Below, in pieces: positions 25,601 to 33,084 of a stretch of DNA of 64,000 nt. The notes under the pieces are model-generated. The model saw nothing but the letters and a program-made list of their open reading frames with translations. It was not told the origin of the DNA and made no database searches. Numbering within the stretch: the first letter of the stretch is position 1; each line of letters starts with the position of its first letter. Position numbers and translations under genes: made by a program. The DNA lies in NCBI RefSeq assembly GCF_030503875.2, contig NZ_CP129968.2, forward strand, positions 3,002,001-3,066,000. Reading direction: 5' to 3'. This DNA comes from Marivirga arenosa (GTDB lineage: Bacteria; Bacteroidota; Bacteroidia; Cytophagales; Cyclobacteriaceae).

Positions 25601-27233
25601 GATTACTGGAAATTTAAGAAGACCTGTTATCAATGGAATTGGTAAAATTTCTAACGGAGGAATAAGGGTAAACTACTTAAACACCTACTATGATTATACA
25701 GGAAGTATCCGATTTGATCAGGAGAAAGTGACATTCGAAAATATGCAACTAACCGATGAAATGGGAAATAAAGGATTCCTCTCTGGTGATTTGCTTCATG
25801 ATGGCTTTACTGACCTAAGACTAGACTTAAAAGGAGAAATGAATAGCCTTAAAGTTTTAAATACCTCGGCTAAAGATAATGAGCTTTATTACGGAACTGC
25901 CTATGCAAGTGGAACAGTAGCATTTCTAGGAAGTGTGGGGAATCTTACGATTGATGTTCAAGCTAAATCAGAAAAAGGCACGAGAATATTTATACCCGTA
26001 GAAAGCACTTCATCTGTAGAGCAGGAAGAATATATCCATTTTATAAATGTAAAAGATACTGCTAACAATACTACTCAAGAAATCAATACTGTAGATGAGG
26101 TTGATATTAAAGGAGTAACCATGAATTTCGATTTAGAAATCACTCCTGACGCATATGCAGAAATTATCTTTGATATTAAAGCAGGTGATATCATCAGAGG
26201 GAGAGGAAATGGAAAGCTCAGTATGAATATCGATACGAATGGTGCCTTCACAATGATTGGAGATTACACCTTAACAGAAGGTGGCTATAATTTCACTTTG
26301 TATAACATCATCAATAAAGAATTTAGCATCCAGCCTGGCAGTCAAATCACTTGGGATGGTGATCCGTATCGTGCTAATCTTGATATCCAAGCCGTTTACG
26401 AGCAAAATGTATCCTTACTTCCAATTATTGACATTGGCCAAGATTCGACCTTATCTAGTTCTCCTGAATTGAAAAGAAGGTATCCTGCAAAAGTGTTATT
26501 GGATTTGCAAGGGGATTTATTACAACCTGAAGTTGATTTTGATATAGAGTTTTCAAATTTCCCTGATTATGTGACCACTAATAATGGTCAGATTCCACTT
26601 AGAACTAGCATTATTGCATTTGAATCTGAATTAGAAGCTGATGAGCAAGAGCTTAAAAGACAGGTATTCAGTTTAATTATCTTAAGAAGATTATCACCAA
26701 GATCATCCTTCGCGGTGAGTGGCTCTGTAGGTAATTCTGTGAGTGAGTTTTTATCTAATCAGCTAAGCTACTGGGTAACACAGATAGATGAAAATCTGGA
26801 AATCGATGTGGACTTAGGGTCTTTTGATGAAGATCAATTTAACACTTTCCAACTTAGGCTTTCCTATAGCTTCTTAGGAGGACGCCTGAGAATAACTAGA
26901 GATGGTGGTTTTACACAAGGTGAAACAGATAACGTAAACCAAGAAATTCTGGGAATTCTGGGAGATTGGTCTGTTGAATATCTTTTAACACCTGATGGAA
27001 AGCTTAGAGCAAAAATTTATAATAGAACCAATTTCAATACTCTAGATCAGTTTACAAATACGGCTACTACAAGTACAGGAGTGAGTTTAGTTCACGTAAC
27101 CAGTTTTAATCAGATCAAAGAAATCTTTGAAAGAAATAAAAAACAACAAAATCAAAGCTCTAATGACCAACCCGAAAAAGAAAACCCTTCAAATCAGGAT
27201 GCTGCATTAAGAGAAGAAGACGAAAATTCTTAA
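22626..27233 (+). CDS. tamB: TamB-family translocation and assembly module protein
   Basis: Very large (1535 residues) envelope protein of the AsmA/TamB superfamily. One N-terminal transmembrane helix (about 16-37, ILWAFLIIFFSMSVLVLA) anchors it in the inner membrane. The rest is repetitive beta structure, expected to form a long groove spanning the periplasm. The C-terminal region of about 1130-1480 matches the TamB (DUF490) domain, with LTEGGYNFTLYNIINKEF and a late RRLSPRSSF segment. By family knowledge it helps outer-membrane protein or phospholipid transport. The start is TTG: a stop lies in frame at 22602 and no ATG falls between, while the next ATG would cut into the membrane helix. 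The C-terminal 35 residues are low-complexity and charged. Confidence 0.92.
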   Translation: MKEENNITQGIKKGIAKAILWAFLIIFFSMSVLVLAMQSSRIQTSVAKYGSDYLSKKLGFEITIEKINIEWFDQISLSGLNVKNKDNSPFIDIESISIDYDIKQLINDESVLFDQLDLKNGRVMLIREKGSIYFNIDELAYAIRNLSSSENDSSSKPAKKLLIRNANLDNIILGVANLNADSIKEGFNYNQFVLHDLNARLKNFSSKADTIQMQVQSLTAHDSVTDMAINKLMTNFEISQSRMALTNLDLNLNNSTVKDSIVFNYNSISDLSYIIDSVDIKANIKNSIIYAKDLAYFAPYVNRYNDKINLSGQFSGKVKRFNAKDLNLEFGESSFIEGNLRIDGLPYFEESFINLDLTNSSLLPADLQQYINDSIVFERVQNVGLTNFRGNFIGFPTDFVANGVFTSPLGRVESDLNLKISPDSKTSSYKGALATYNFDLGKFLDADSIFQKVQMNGNIEGTGFTVETAKLKLNANISLLGINGYEYQNIKTNAELASEFFNGTITVNDPLLKFKMDGSIDLRNKANLINVNADLDTINFKELNITQDDFILTARGNLNGKGIVLDSIVGNTSLQKIYAAYKGNTLQLDSLVIQTSKNDGVRKLNINSDLFRANINGAYQFSQLETDLIRTVKEYRLNIENDQNNIEEYYSKLDSSTILEEYDVTFDFIIKEIDPLINLFVPELHIKEGATIAGQFQNGKNSTLFIKSHFDSVQYENNVFLQNDIDLNFSKYHLSQDVLGIGFVNSQAQKFDKLKTENLSTELFWTGREINFSTFIKQFDNENHIDLSGKLEFLEDTLDLNIEQSNIRILSKNWSFIDNNSLKIADNNYQFKDFGILASNEHIIANGQLSTDSTKSLLIDIDSFSVANINELVEEHDFKGTANGFIEIQNFENEFLLNTELSLVDFYLDEFLIGDINGFSNWQPNQKKLLMDYLVTREDKDIIKVEGAYQPAVSENSLDLSATLRKTNLVIVEPFINDIFSEMRGFVDGEFKITGNLRRPVINGIGKISNGGIRVNYLNTYYDYTGSIRFDQEKVTFENMQLTDEMGNKGFLSGDLLHDGFTDLRLDLKGEMNSLKVLNTSAKDNELYYGTAYASGTVAFLGSVGNLTIDVQAKSEKGTRIFIPVESTSSVEQEEYIHFINVKDTANNTTQEINTVDEVDIKGVTMNFDLEITPDAYAEIIFDIKAGDIIRGRGNGKLSMNIDTNGAFTMIGDYTLTEGGYNFTLYNIINKEFSIQPGSQITWDGDPYRANLDIQAVYEQNVSLLPIIDIGQDSTLSSSPELKRRYPAKVLLDLQGDLLQPEVDFDIEFSNFPDYVTTNNGQIPLRTSIIAFESELEADEQELKRQVFSLIILRRLSPRSSFAVSGSVGNSVSEFLSNQLSYWVTQIDENLEIDVDLGSFDEDQFNTFQLRLSYSFLGGRLRITRDGGFTQGETDNVNQEILGILGDWSVEYLLTPDGKLRAKIYNRTNFNTLDQFTNTATTSTGVSLVHVTSFNQIKEIFERNKKQQNQSSNDQPEKENPSNQDAALREEDENS

Positions 27234-27290
27234 TAATATAAAACCAAAGCTAAATTCATTGGTTAAAAACTCAAATTAAACCAATTAAGC

Positions 27291-28592
27291 GTGAATAAAA
27301 TATCAATTTTCTGGTTCAGAAGAGATTTAAGATTATATGACAACACAGGATTGTATTATGCACTCCAAGAAGATAATCCTGTTCTTCCCCTATTTATTTT
27401 TGATACTGAAATCTTAGATGATTTAAAAGATAAAAAAGATGCGAGAGTAACTTTTATCCATAATCAAATCACCAAAATAAATAATCAGCTAAAGGAAATT
27501 GATTCAGGTATTTTAGTCAAAAACGGTAAGCCTGAAGATATTTTTAAAGTCTTGATTGAGAAATACGATATTCAATCCGTTTTTACCAATAGGGATTACG
27601 AACCCTATGCTTTAGAAAGAGATGAAAAAATTGATAATATATTAAAACATCACGGAATCGGATTTTATGATTTCAAAGATCATGTGATTTTTGAAAAAGA
27701 TGAAATTCTAACTGGATCAAATGAGCCCTATAAAGTTTTTACTCCATTCAAAAATAAATGGCTTGAGAAACTAGAAACAGGCCATTTGCATCCGTTTGAA
27801 ATTAAATTAGTTAGAAATAAATTTCATTCCTTCCCCCCATCTGTACCAACACTAAATGATATAGGATTTGAAAGATCAAGTATTGAAATACCTGAAAAAA
27901 AATATGATCGAGATATTATAAATAATTACGATAAGGATAGAGACTTCCCGGCTAAAAATGGCACGAGTAGATTAGGTGTTCATTTGAGGTTTGGTACCAT
28001 AAGCATTCGAGAGGCGGTAAGCATAGCGAAAGAAACCAATGACACTTGGCTAAATGAATTAATATGGAGAGATTTCTACAGCATGATATTGGCGAATTTC
28101 CCTCATGTTGTAAGTAAAGCTTTTAAAGAAAAGTATGATGCTGTCCCGTGGAGAAATAATAAGGAAGATTTCCAAAAGTGGTGTGAAGGAAAAACGGGTT
28201 ATCCTATTGTAGATGCGGGCATGAGAGAATTGAATGAAACTGGCTATATGCACAATAGGGTGAGAATGATTACAGCCAGCTTTCTAACAAAGCATTTATT
28301 GATAGACTGGAGATGGGGAGAAGCTTACTTCGCAGAAAAATTATTAGATTATGAGTTAGCTTCGAATAATGGAGGATGGCAATGGGCCGCAGGAACTGGA
28401 ACTGATGCTCAACCCTACTTTAGAATATTTAATCCCTACAGCCAAACTGATAAATTTGACAAGCAAAATAATTACATTAAAAAATGGATTCCTGAATTAA
28501 ATACTGATCAGTATCCAAAACCAATGGTTGATCACAAAGAAGCAAGACAAAGAGCTCTTGACACCTATAAATCAGCTTTAGACAATGCTTAG
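27291..28592 (+). CDS. phrB: Deoxyribodipyrimidine photolyase (cryptochrome/photolyase family)
   Basis: Light-driven DNA repair enzyme that splits cyclobutane pyrimidine dimers using FAD and an antenna chromophore. The N-terminal alpha/beta antenna domain starts FWFRRDLRLYDNTGL. The FAD-binding helical domain includes GTSRLGVHLRFG, NELIWRDFY, the RVRMITASFLTKHLLIDWRW segment and NNGGWQWAAGTGTDAQPYFR. Length (433) fits class I enzymes; a cryptochrome role cannot be excluded. The start codon is GTG at 27291, 57 bases after tamB. It is followed closely (26 bases) by the DUF2279 gene. Confidence 0.93.
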   Translation: MNKISIFWFRRDLRLYDNTGLYYALQEDNPVLPLFIFDTEILDDLKDKKDARVTFIHNQITKINNQLKEIDSGILVKNGKPEDIFKVLIEKYDIQSVFTNRDYEPYALERDEKIDNILKHHGIGFYDFKDHVIFEKDEILTGSNEPYKVFTPFKNKWLEKLETGHLHPFEIKLVRNKFHSFPPSVPTLNDIGFERSSIEIPEKKYDRDIINNYDKDRDFPAKNGTSRLGVHLRFGTISIREAVSIAKETNDTWLNELIWRDFYSMILANFPHVVSKAFKEKYDAVPWRNNKEDFQKWCEGKTGYPIVDAGMRELNETGYMHNRVRMITASFLTKHLLIDWRWGEAYFAEKLLDYELASNNGGWQWAAGTGTDAQPYFRIFNPYSQTDKFDKQNNYIKKWIPELNTDQYPKPMVDHKEARQRALDTYKSALDNA

Positions 28593-28618
28593 AAGGATAT
28601 AATCCCTAATTTTGATTT

Positions 28619-29497
28619 ATGAAGTCAATTCTAATTTTATTAGGGGTTTATTTCGGCATTATAAATGCTTCCTTCAGCCAATCTCAATCAGATTCCATTA
28701 ACAATAAATTTTTAAATAGAGTCATAATAGCTGAGGCATCTTTGTATTCCGTAAGTATGATTGGCCTTGGTGCAGTTTGGTATCAGGGGAATGAAAATCA
28801 AAAATTTCAATTCTTCAATGACAATCAACAGTGGCTACAAATGGATAAAGCAGGTCATATTTATTCAGCCTATCATATATCAAATCTTAACTTTAATTTA
28901 CTACAGAAAGCAGGCTATACTCCGAAAAAAGCTATGCTCTTTAGTAGCATTAGTGCTAGCTTGATGATGCTTCCAATAGAAATCTTTGATGGCTTTTCAA
29001 CAGCCTATGGTGCATCCGTGGGAGATGCTGTAGCCAATACCATTGGTGCATTTTTACCCTATCAGCAGCTACTTTTTAATCAAAATTATATTTATCCCAA
29101 ATTTTCATTCTCTCGTACAAATTATGCTGATTTACGACCTAATACACTAGGTAATAATTACATAGAAAATATTTTAAAGGATTATAATGGTCAAACTTAT
29201 TGGTTAAGTACTGATTTTAATCTATTTAGCAGCCAAAACCGATTCCCAAATTGGTTACAATTTTCAATAGGCTATAGCGGCAATAATATGTTGTATGGAA
29301 ATCCTGATCAAAATCTAGAAAATGGCTATATGGCTAATAGACAGTGGTTTCTAAGTTTGGATCTTAATCTTGAAAAAATAGAATCAGATAAAAAGTGGGT
29401 AAAAACTGCTCTTGCAGTAATCAATATTATTAAAATACCGTTCCCAACAGTTGAATGGAATGGAAAAACTGTAATTTTGCATCCCATTTATTTTTAG
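28619..29497 (+). CDS. DUF2279 family exported protein
   Basis: A 292-residue envelope protein of unknown function. The signal peptide covers about 1-20 (ending ASFSQ). The middle carries the DUF2279/YfiM-like stretch MDKAGHIYSAYHIS, then hydrophobic helices with IEIFDGFSTAYGASVGDAVANT, a conserved Asp/Gly-rich pattern in this family. The C-terminal half looks beta-rich. It sits in a rightward run after phrB and ends 15 bases before the Smr gene. I cannot assign a reaction. Confidence 0.8.
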   Translation: MKSILILLGVYFGIINASFSQSQSDSINNKFLNRVIIAEASLYSVSMIGLGAVWYQGNENQKFQFFNDNQQWLQMDKAGHIYSAYHISNLNFNLLQKAGYTPKKAMLFSSISASLMMLPIEIFDGFSTAYGASVGDAVANTIGAFLPYQQLLFNQNYIYPKFSFSRTNYADLRPNTLGNNYIENILKDYNGQTYWLSTDFNLFSSQNRFPNWLQFSIGYSGNNMLYGNPDQNLENGYMANRQWFLSLDLNLEKIESDKKWVKTALAVINIIKIPFPTVEWNGKTVILHPIYF

Positions 29498-29512
29498 TTA
29501 AAAAAAATAGTA

Positions 29513-30499
29513 ATGAAAATAGGCGATAGAGTAAGGTTAATGAAAGGAACTGAAGAGGGTGTGGTAGTAAAGCTACTAGATAAATCTTTAGTAGAAGTTG
29601 AAATTGAGGACGGATTCGCAATTCCTGTTTTACAATCTGAATTGGTGGTGGTTTCGTCTGATGAAAGCTCAGCTTTTGACAGACCACAAACACAACCTAA
29701 AAAAACAACCCATAAAAAAGAAAGCACCAGTCCTAAACCCCAATTAAAAGGCTACCATTTAGCTATTATTCCTCTTAATGATCATCTGCATAGTCTATAT
29801 TTCATTAATCCACTAAAAGAGGATATTCTTTTATTAGCAAATGAGGTGAATGGGAAAAATGAGGAAAAAACGATTCTGATTGATAAAGTTTTAAGTGAAA
29901 ATTATTCCAAAATAACTGAAAGAGATTTAGACCATCTTAATACTTGGAGCCCATTTACTTTTACAATCTTGGTTGAAAATCCAAAGTGGTCGATTCCTAT
30001 TAGACCAGAAAAAATCACTTTAAAAATCAGAGCAAAGGATTTTCAAAAAGAACTGATAGATATCCCATTTCTTAATAAAAAAGGATACTTGATCCCTCTA
30101 TTTCAAAAAAGTTCTGAGTCCATACAACCTGACAAAATAGATCCTGAAAAGTTAAAGAATAGCTTTTTTGAAGGAAATGAGAAGCCGGAATTTCAATTCA
30201 AAAAAAATAATAATTCAAATATTCCAGAAATTGATCTACATATAGAATCAATTGATCCTAATTATGAAAAACTTCCAAAAGAGGATATTCTAAATATACA
30301 GCTTCAGAAATTTGAGCAAAAGTTAAATGAAGCTATCATGGCTGGATTAGATGATATAATTTTCATTCATGGAGTTGGAAATGGCGTTTTAAGAAATAAA
30401 ATACATAAACAACTATCTCAGCACGATAACATTCAATTCTTTAAAGATACCCACAAAGAAAAATTTGGATATGGCGCCACATTAGTAAAGATTAAATAA
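29513..30499 (+). CDS. DUF2027 and Smr domain protein (MutS2-like small nuclease domain)
   Basis: A 328-residue protein. The N-terminal SH3/KOW-like segment (KIGDRVRLMKGTEEGVVVKL) and the following DUF2027 region (about 75-200) resemble the MutS2-flanking architecture. The C-terminal Smr domain (about 240-328) has the signature IDLHIESI and the active-site-like IIFIHGVGNGVLRNKI. By family knowledge Smr domains nick DNA or RNA; recent work on MutS2 points to ribosome collision rescue. No ATPase domain is present, so this is not MutS2. A Lys/Ser-rich linker connects the parts. It follows DUF2279 by 15 bases. Confidence 0.88.
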   Translation: MKIGDRVRLMKGTEEGVVVKLLDKSLVEVEIEDGFAIPVLQSELVVVSSDESSAFDRPQTQPKKTTHKKESTSPKPQLKGYHLAIIPLNDHLHSLYFINPLKEDILLLANEVNGKNEEKTILIDKVLSENYSKITERDLDHLNTWSPFTFTILVENPKWSIPIRPEKITLKIRAKDFQKELIDIPFLNKKGYLIPLFQKSSESIQPDKIDPEKLKNSFFEGNEKPEFQFKKNNNSNIPEIDLHIESIDPNYEKLPKEDILNIQLQKFEQKLNEAIMAGLDDIIFIHGVGNGVLRNKIHKQLSQHDNIQFFKDTHKEKFGYGATLVKIK

Positions 30500-30600
30500 A
30501 ATTATTTCTTAATTTTATACAATAATTTACTAAATTTGATACTATAATTATTTAATACGCTACAGAATTATAAAATCTTTTAACCTTAAAGAACAGCCGT

Positions 30601-30999
30601 ATGAACTTTAACGAATTTATGGAGTCATATGCCAACGAAGTAGGCGGACAGTTTCAAGAATATGACACTAACAAATCTGTTGTTATTTATCCGTTGGGAG
30701 GAAACAGATATCAAGCGGTATTAGGTACTTTAAAAAAGAGTGACATAACGGGTAAACCCAGTATAGAATTTACTTCTAAGGTATGTGAATATGACTCTTC
30801 TATAAATTTAGAAAGTTTAATTAGAGCAAACGCTACTTTTTGTACCGCACGGTTTGTTTTAGTGGAAGATTTTATCAGAGTTGAGGCTGCTATTCTTGAA
30901 GAAAGTGCTACTGAAAATGTATTGAAAGACATTATCGAAGAGGTTGCCACTGTTGCTGATGCTTGGGAACATAAACTTACCGGTCAAGATGTTCATTAA
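30601..30999 (+). CDS. Small cytoplasmic protein of unknown function, YbjN-like fold possible
   Basis: A 132-residue acidic protein without a signal peptide or membrane helix. The alternating alpha/beta pattern (helix at 1-17, then strands with SVVIYPLGGNRYQAVLGTL and ATFCTARFVLVEDFIRVEAA, then a long acidic C-terminal helix) recalls YbjN or type III chaperone-like folds. I do not recognise a family motif, so no function is given. It lies just upstream of rnpB on the same strand, with a separate promoter candidate for the RNA gene between them. Confidence 0.7.
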   Translation: MNFNEFMESYANEVGGQFQEYDTNKSVVIYPLGGNRYQAVLGTLKKSDITGKPSIEFTSKVCEYDSSINLESLIRANATFCTARFVLVEDFIRVEAAILEESATENVLKDIIEEVATVADAWEHKLTGQDVH

Positions 31000-31062
31000 T
31001 TCTTTTCTCTAAATAATTAGAAGTTAATCCATAAACCCATTCTTCATTCCATTTTTTGGTCT

Positions 31063-31070
31063 TATTTTTG
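31063..31070 (+). promoter_or_regulatory. Candidate -7 box for rnpB
   Basis: TATTTTTG fits TAnnTTTG and lies 20 bases before the first paired base of helix P1 of the RNA, a sensible distance for a start near 31076-31085. The -33 box is not clear. Confidence 0.45.
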
Positions 31071-31089
31071 TTTGAAAGATTTTTGAAAT

Positions 31090-31469
31090 TGCAAGCTGTC
31101 TTATCGCTCTTCGTATAATTGAAGGGAGGAAAGTCCGAGCAACATAGAGCACCGTACCTTGAGAAACCAAGGGTCTTGATGATATCAGGAACAGATAGTG
31201 CCACAGAAAACAGGTAGCCTTTAAGCTTGCTTATAGGTCATAGTGAAAAGGTGAGGTAAGAGCTCACCGTACTGAATAGTAATATTCGGGTGCACGGAAA
31301 ACCTTTCGGGTTGTAAGGTCACATATATTTTTGCTTCCGATTTATCGGAATAAGGGCTGCTCGTCCGAGAATCCTTAAGGATGGTAAAAAGGGGTAGACT
31401 GCGTTAGATAAATGATAAGAGCATTTTCATTCATTTGGAAATGGACAGAACTCGGCTTATAGGCTTGCA
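31090..31469 (+). ncRNA. rnpB: RNase P RNA (M1 RNA), bacterial class A
   Basis: Catalytic RNA that trims the 5' leader of pre-tRNAs. The P1 helix pairs TGCAAGC (31090-31096) with GCTTGCA (31463-31469), setting the ends to within a few bases. Inside are the hallmark conserved regions: GGAGGAAAGTCCGAGC near 31125-31140 (CR I), then ACAGATAGTGCCACAG around 31191-31206, GGTGAGGTAAGAGCTCACC in the specificity region, AAACC near 31300, AGACTGCGTTAGATAAATGA (CR IV region) and ACAGAACTCGGCTTATAGGC near the 3' end (CR V). A small hairpin TTCCGATTTATCGGAA lies near 31335. Length of about 380 bases is normal. It is followed by T-rich sequence. Confidence 0.95.
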
Positions 31470-31530
31470 TTTTTATTTCTTTTATCTCAAAATTTAAATT
31501 GTGAGATATTTATTCACTAATTAAAAAGCT

Positions 31531-32685
31531 ATGTCTAAAATTTTATTAATTGATGATGAAGCTAGTATCCGCCAGACCTTAAAGGAAATACTAGAATATG
31601 AAAAATATCAAGTTGAGGAAGTTGCAAATGGTGAGGAAGGATTAAAAAAAATAGAAAGCCAGCATTTTGATTTGGTTTTATGTGATATCAAAATGCCTAA
31701 AATGGATGGAATGGAATTGCTAAATGCCGTTTATGATAAAGGAATTGAAATTCCATTTATCATGATTTCTGCACATGGCACCATCGATAATGCTGTAGAG
31801 GCTACCAAAAAAGGAGCCTTTGACTTTATATCAAAACCACCTGATTTAAACAGATTATTGGTTTCTGTACGTAATGCATTAGATAAATCAAATCTAATTG
31901 CGGAAACTAAAACGCTTAGAAAGAAAGTATCTAAAAAATATGAAATGATCGGCTCTTCTAAGCAATTAGGAGAAGTTAAAGATACTATTTTAAAAGTAGC
32001 TCCTACTGATGCCAGAGTGCTTATAATAGGTGAAAATGGTACTGGAAAAGAACTAGTTGCTCGACAAATTCACGAACAAAGTGAAAGAGCTAAAGCACCA
32101 ATGGTGGAAGTGAATTGTGCTGCTATTCCATCTGAACTAATTGAAAGTGAGCTTTTTGGACATGAAAAAGGAGCTTTTACTTCAGCAGTAAAACAACGAA
32201 TTGGTAAGTTCGAACAAGCTAATGGTGGAACATTATTTTTAGATGAAATTGGCGATATGCCTTTAGCTGCTCAAGCAAAAGTATTAAGAGCTCTTCAAGA
32301 AAATAGAATTAATAGGGTCGGTGGAGATAAGGACATTAAAGTTGATGTTAGAATTATTGCCGCAACAAACAAGAACTTGAAGGAGGCAATAGAAAACAAT
32401 GAATTCCGTGAAGATTTATTCCATAGATTAAGTGTAATAAGAATTAATGTACCTCCTCTTAAGGATCGAAAAGATGATATTCCTGAATTAGTTGAAAAAT
32501 TTCTTAGTGATATTGCAGAAGAACATGGTTCTAAAAAGAAAAGCATGGACAAGGAAGCGCTTAATCAACTAAAGAATTATGATTGGAGCGGAAATATTCG
32601 TGAATTGAGAAATGTAGTGGAAAGGTTAATAATATTAGGAGCTGATAAAATCACAGCCACAGATGTAAAGAAATATGTAGATTGA
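31531..32685 (+). CDS. NtrC-like response regulator: receiver plus AAA+ domain, no Fis-type output domain
   Basis: A 384-residue regulator. The receiver domain (1-120) has the acidic pair D8-D9, phospho-acceptor Asp52 ([11 protein letters not shown]), a Ser/Thr in MISAHG and a conserved Lys in FISKPPD. The AAA+ domain (about 140-365) carries Walker A GENGTGKE, Walker B LFLDEIGD and an arginine-finger region ([10 protein letters not shown]). Two oddities are visible: the sigma-54 contact loop, normally GAFTGA, reads GAFTSA (214-219), and the protein ends at [10 protein letters not shown], just after the AAA+ lid, with no C-terminal Fis helix-turn-helix. It may act from solution on sigma-54 holoenzyme or have another role. 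It lies 62 bases after rnpB; a TPR-type kinase starts 400 bases downstream. Confidence 0.9.
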   Translation: MSKILLIDDEASIRQTLKEILEYEKYQVEEVANGEEGLKKIESQHFDLVLCDIKMPKMDGMELLNAVYDKGIEIPFIMISAHGTIDNAVEATKKGAFDFISKPPDLNRLLVSVRNALDKSNLIAETKTLRKKVSKKYEMIGSSKQLGEVKDTILKVAPTDARVLIIGENGTGKELVARQIHEQSERAKAPMVEVNCAAIPSELIESELFGHEKGAFTSAVKQRIGKFEQANGGTLFLDEIGDMPLAAQAKVLRALQENRINRVGGDKDIKVDVRIIAATNKNLKEAIENNEFREDLFHRLSVIRINVPPLKDRKDDIPELVEKFLSDIAEEHGSKKKSMDKEALNQLKNYDWSGNIRELRNVVERLIILGADKITATDVKKYVD

Positions 32686-32692
32686 TCTGTTA

Positions 32693-32824
32693 TTAAACAG
32701 ATTGATCTTCTACTGTTACTTCATTTATAGTATCCAAATCATTATAAGAATACGTAGGGCAAGTTTTTTGTGCACAAGCACCAATAAATAGAGCGGATAA
32801 AATGATTAATAAAAATTTCTTCAT
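32693..32824 (-). CDS. Small lipoprotein, 43 residues
   Basis: A short frame that fits a lipoprotein very well: MKKFLLIILSALFIGACAQK begins with two Lys, then a hydrophobic core and a lipobox IGAC (Cys17). The mature part is about 27 residues (a second Cys at 22, a YSYND patch, an acidic tail ending VEDQSV). The ATG is at 32824 and the stop TAA at 32693-32695. It converges on the NtrC-like gene with 7 bases between stops. Function unknown. By family knowledge many Bacteroidota carry tiny lipoproteins like this that are missed by gene callers. Confidence 0.7.
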   Translation of the reverse strand: MKKFLLIILSALFIGACAQKTCPTYSYNDLDTINEVTVEDQSV

Positions 32825-33084
32825 ATCAAAAATTGAAATACATTACATTCAAATATAAGTCCATTAATCTAAATTTTAAAATCTATTATAAATTTAATTA
32901 CATTATTTATTAATTAATGCTCATATATTGGAAATATAGATTTTAAAAAATTACATATTAAATATATTCTCACATCAAATTTTATAGCTTCCTCCAAAAA
33001 GTTCAATGGGAAGCTTCAATAATAAAAAATTATAAACCATATTCGATTCTCTTTAAGATCAAATTTGCAATAAGTAACCTAATA

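Noticed and set aside
32685..32702. Hairpin ATCTGTT/AACAGAT between the NtrC-like gene and the small lipoprotein as a terminator
   Set aside because: Only 7 bp, AT-rich, no T run, and it overlaps the stop codons of both genes; an AGATTGATCT direct repeat there also looks accidental.
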